This document shows, piece by piece, positions 57,925 through 59,816 of a stretch of 59,816 nt of DNA. How positions within the stretch are numbered: the first letter of the stretch is position 1; each line of letters begins with the position of its first letter. Position numbers and translations under genes: made by a program. The notes under the pieces are model-generated. The model was not told where the DNA came from, searched no databases, and worked only from the letters and a program-made list of their open reading frames with translations. This stretch comes from Rubrivivax sp. (GTDB lineage: Bacteria > Pseudomonadota > Gammaproteobacteria > Burkholderiales > Burkholderiaceae_C), in assembly GCA_026125665.1 (NCBI GenBank), contig JAHCKS010000024.1, forward strand, positions 1 through 59,816. Reading direction: 5' to 3'.

Positions 57925-57990
57925 ACTGTCCGCCGGAAGCCTGCGTTCAGTCCTTTGGCCGCCTGAAACGGGCCTGAAGCGTTCTGAAGG
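57925..57990 (-). promoter_or_regulatory. Operator/promoter site F (TTCAG-type repeats)
   Basis: On the minus strand CTTCAGAACGC, TTCAGGCCCG, TTTCAGGCGGC and AAAGGAC-TGAA follow at 10-12 bp, then GGACAGT (plus-strand 57925-57931) 48 nt before peptide F. Its first three repeat units are almost identical to those of site E. Confidence 0.78.
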
Positions 57991-58048
57991 GCCGGCGTCG
58001 CACCGCATGCGCCGCCACCCACCCGCCCCGACAAGGGATCAGCGGGGG

Positions 58049-58675
58049 TCAGGGTGCGCCAGCGAGCGTCGCCAGGTAGTGCGCCAGATCCGCCAGGTCC
58101 GCGTCCGCGAGCCCGCGCACGGCTTCCGCCATCGTCGTGTCGCGACCACGCGCCTGGCCGGTGGCGAACTGGCGCATCGTCGCCAGCAGGTAGTCCTCGC
58201 GCTGGCCGGCCAGGCGCGGGATCTGGTCACGGCCGCGCTGGTCGCTCAGGTGGCAGCTGCCGCACAGCATGCGCTCGGCGAGGCGTTCGCCGCGCCCGGC
58301 GCGGGCCGCGTCCCGCGGCACGGCCGGTGGTGGCGGCGGCAGCGCCGCGTAGTGGCGGGCCAGCGCGACGAGCTCGGCGTCGTCGACGCCTTCGAGCAGC
58401 CCCTTCATCGTCGGCACGTCGACCAGCCCCTCGCGGATGAGTACGAGGCGGTTCTCGAGGAAGAGGCGCGGCTGCCCGGCGAGCGACGGCACGCCGCCCT
58501 GGCGCGAGATGCCGTCGGCGCCGTGGCAGGCGTCGCACGCCGCGCGGCGCGTTGCGGGCGTCTGCGCGGCGGGCGAGGACGCCTGGGCCTGCGCGACCTG
58601 CGGCGCGAGCACGAGAGCCGCGCCCAGGGCCGCGAAGGCGCGGACGGCGGCCGCCGCCGCCCGCGCGAGCGCCAC
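58049..58675 (-). CDS. Di-heme cytochrome c (c4-like)
   Basis: This encodes 208 residues from GTG 58675, seven bases after the dehydrogenase stop; the longer ATG 58744 frame would overlap that gene. The signal RAFAALGAALVLAPQVAQA is cleaved before QASSPA. There are two CXXCH heme sites, ACDACHGADGIS and MLCGSCHLSDQRG, each with a downstream Met. The two similar halves are typical of cytochrome c4-type electron carriers. It would accept electrons from the PQQ-type dehydrogenase encoded just upstream and pass them to a terminal oxidase. Confidence 0.9.
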   Translation of the reverse strand: MALARAAAAAVRAFAALGAALVLAPQVAQAQASSPAAQTPATRRAACDACHGADGISRQGGVPSLAGQPRLFLENRLVLIREGLVDVPTMKGLLEGVDDAELVALARHYAALPPPPPAVPRDAARAGRGERLAERMLCGSCHLSDQRGRDQIPRLAGQREDYLLATMRQFATGQARGRDTTMAEAVRGLADADLADLAHYLATLAGAP

Positions 58676-58682
58676 GGCGCGC

Positions 58683-59816
58683 TCAGCGCCCGTAGCTGAC
58701 GCGATAGATCGCCCCCACCTGCTCGTCGGAGATGAGCAGCGCACCGTCGGGCATCTGCAGCGCGTAGGCCGGGCGGCCCCAGAAGGTGCCGGCCGCCATG
58801 TCGTGGAAGCCGGTGATGAACGGCACGGTGCTGACGTTGCGGCCGTCGGCGTCGGCGCGCACGACGAGCACGTCGAAGCCGATCTTCTTCGTGCGGTTCC
58901 ACGAGCCCTTGCGCATCACGAACAGGGTGTTGCGGTACTCGGGCGGGAACATGTTGCCGGTGTAGAAGGTGACGCCCATCACCGCGGCGTGCGCGCCCAT
59001 CTGCGCCACCGGGAACGTCACGCCGGCGCAGGGGTTGGGCTTCTTCACGTCGGGGTCGGGCACGCCCATCTCGTGGCAGTACGGGAAGCCGAAGTTCAGG
59101 CCCGTGGCCGACAGGCGGTTCAGCTCGTCGTGCGGCGTCTCCTCGCCCATCCAGTCGCGGCCGTGGTCGGTGAACCAGAGCTCCCTGGTCACCGGATGGA
59201 AGTCGAAACCCACCGTGTTGCGCACGCCGCGCGCCAGCACCTCCATGCCGGAGCCGTCGGCGTTGTAGCGGCGGATCTGCGCGTACTCGGGCGGCGGTTC
59301 GCAGATGTTGCACGGCGCGCCGAACGGCACGTACAGCTTGCCATCGGGGCCGAAGCGGATGTACTTCCAGTTGTGGTGCTGCAGCGGTGGCAGGTTGAAG
59401 GCGGCCGTCATGTCCACCGGCGCCACCGTGGGGTTGCTCTCGATGCCGTCGAAGCGCAGCACCTTGTCGATGGCCATCACGTAGAGCGACCCGTTGCGGA
59501 ACTCCACGCCCGCCGGCTGCGTGAGGCCGCTCGCGACGACCCGGCTCGTGCGCGTGGGGCCGGTGTCGGTGACCTCGTAGACGCGGCCGATGCCGCGCGT
59601 GCCGACGTAGATCTTGCCGCCGTCGCCGCGCACCATGGCGCGCGCGCCGGGCATGCCGTGCGCCCACAGCTCGATCTTGAAGCCGGGCGGCAGCTTCAGC
59701 CGCTCGAGCGGGATCTCGGCGGGCGGCGTGACGGTGTTGCGCCCCGGCAGCGGCGCCAGCGTCGAACTGGCCATCGCGGCCGGGCGGCCCTGCTGCCAGG
59801 CCGGCGGGGGCGGGGC
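58683..59816 (-). CDS. Sorbosone/glucose-dehydrogenase-like beta-propeller protein, 5' part missing
   Basis: At least 377 residues are visible; the frame remains open through the window edge (APPPPAWQQGRPAAM precedes ATG 59774), so the true start and signal peptide lie outside. Propeller features: FKIELWAHGMPGARAMVRGD, GKIYVGTRGIGRVYEV, LYVMAIDKVLRFDG, WFTDHGRDWMGEETPHDELN (the Ca/PQQ-type loop DHGRD) and YALQMPDGALLISDEQVGAI, with the ending IYRVSYGR. It oxidises a sugar or alcohol in the periplasm, probably with PQQ. The cytochrome c gene follows after 7 bp. Confidence 0.88.
   Translation of the reverse strand, partial: APPPPAWQQGRPAAMASSTLAPLPGRNTVTPPAEIPLERLKLPPGFKIELWAHGMPGARAMVRGDGGKIYVGTRGIGRVYEVTDTGPTRTSRVVASGLTQPAGVEFRNGSLYVMAIDKVLRFDGIESNPTVAPVDMTAAFNLPPLQHHNWKYIRFGPDGKLYVPFGAPCNICEPPPEYAQIRRYNADGSGMEVLARGVRNTVGFDFHPVTRELWFTDHGRDWMGEETPHDELNRLSATGLNFGFPYCHEMGVPDPDVKKPNPCAGVTFPVAQMGAHAAVMGVTFYTGNMFPPEYRNTLFVMRKGSWNRTKKIGFDVLVVRADADGRNVSTVPFITGFHDMAAGTFWGRPAYALQMPDGALLISDEQVGAIYRVSYGR

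Overview
The window is GC-rich DNA (roughly 70% by eye) with tightly packed genes on both strands. It has no rRNA, tRNA, CRISPR array or insertion sequence that I can see. A Bug-type solute receptor, a TRAP transporter, an nsrR/ytfE nitric-oxide pair and many OmpR-type winged-helix regulators fused to ATPase/TPR domains suggest a betaproteobacterium of the Burkholderiales (Rubrivivax/Leptothrix/Methylibium-like). That placement is an inference from gene content.

Layout. (1) 1-1474: the distal end of a chromosomal integron cassette array. A partial cassette carries a DUF6883/DUF4926 pair, attC site 1 follows, then a cassette with a LigB-type dioxygenase and attC site 2. (2) 1500-18713: ordinary chromosomal genes, including an AAC(3)-I-like acetyltransferase just beyond the array, a DoxX protein, winged-helix/ATPase regulator R1 divergent from an exported protein, a Bug receptor, a glycosyltransferase, two LysE exporters, a cysteine-dioxygenase-like protein, the divergent ytfE/nsrR pair and an ArsR-type regulator. 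(3) 18819-32243 (minus strand): a phosphorelay cluster. A small membrane peptide is followed by a 2626-residue hybrid kinase with nine GAF domains, a second hybrid kinase, an Hpt protein, and a winged-helix/receiver protein with a degenerate adenylate-cyclase domain (R2). (4) 32532-36023: an EVE-like protein, a Skp-like chaperone and a PQQ-type beta-propeller. (5) 36522-51689: three orphan family-5 peptide-binding proteins, three paralogous winged-helix/STAND-ATPase/TPR regulators (R3, R4, R5) and three tiny single-span peptides. R4-SBP1 and R5-SBP2 are a tandem duplication offset by 5458 bp. (6) 51882-56593: a TRAP transporter operon and regulator R6. (7) 56800 to the end: an SDR dehydrogenase, another small peptide, a di-heme cytochrome c and a partial sorbosone-dehydrogenase-like protein.

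Main observation. Small single-span peptide genes (32070, 41350, 46728, 51549, 57680) and the TRAP operon share one upstream architecture: tandem TTCAG-type repeats at about 10-12 bp spacing, then a GGACAGT-like element 36-60 nt before the start codon. Looser matches precede the exported protein at 6549 and lie between R6 and the SDR gene. The six winged-helix regulators have very similar recognition helices. I infer one regulon controlled by paralogous regulators. The combination of exported small peptides, orphan oligopeptide-binding proteins and TPR-containing regulators is a candidate uncharacterised peptide-sensing system. This is a hypothesis, not something the sequence proves.
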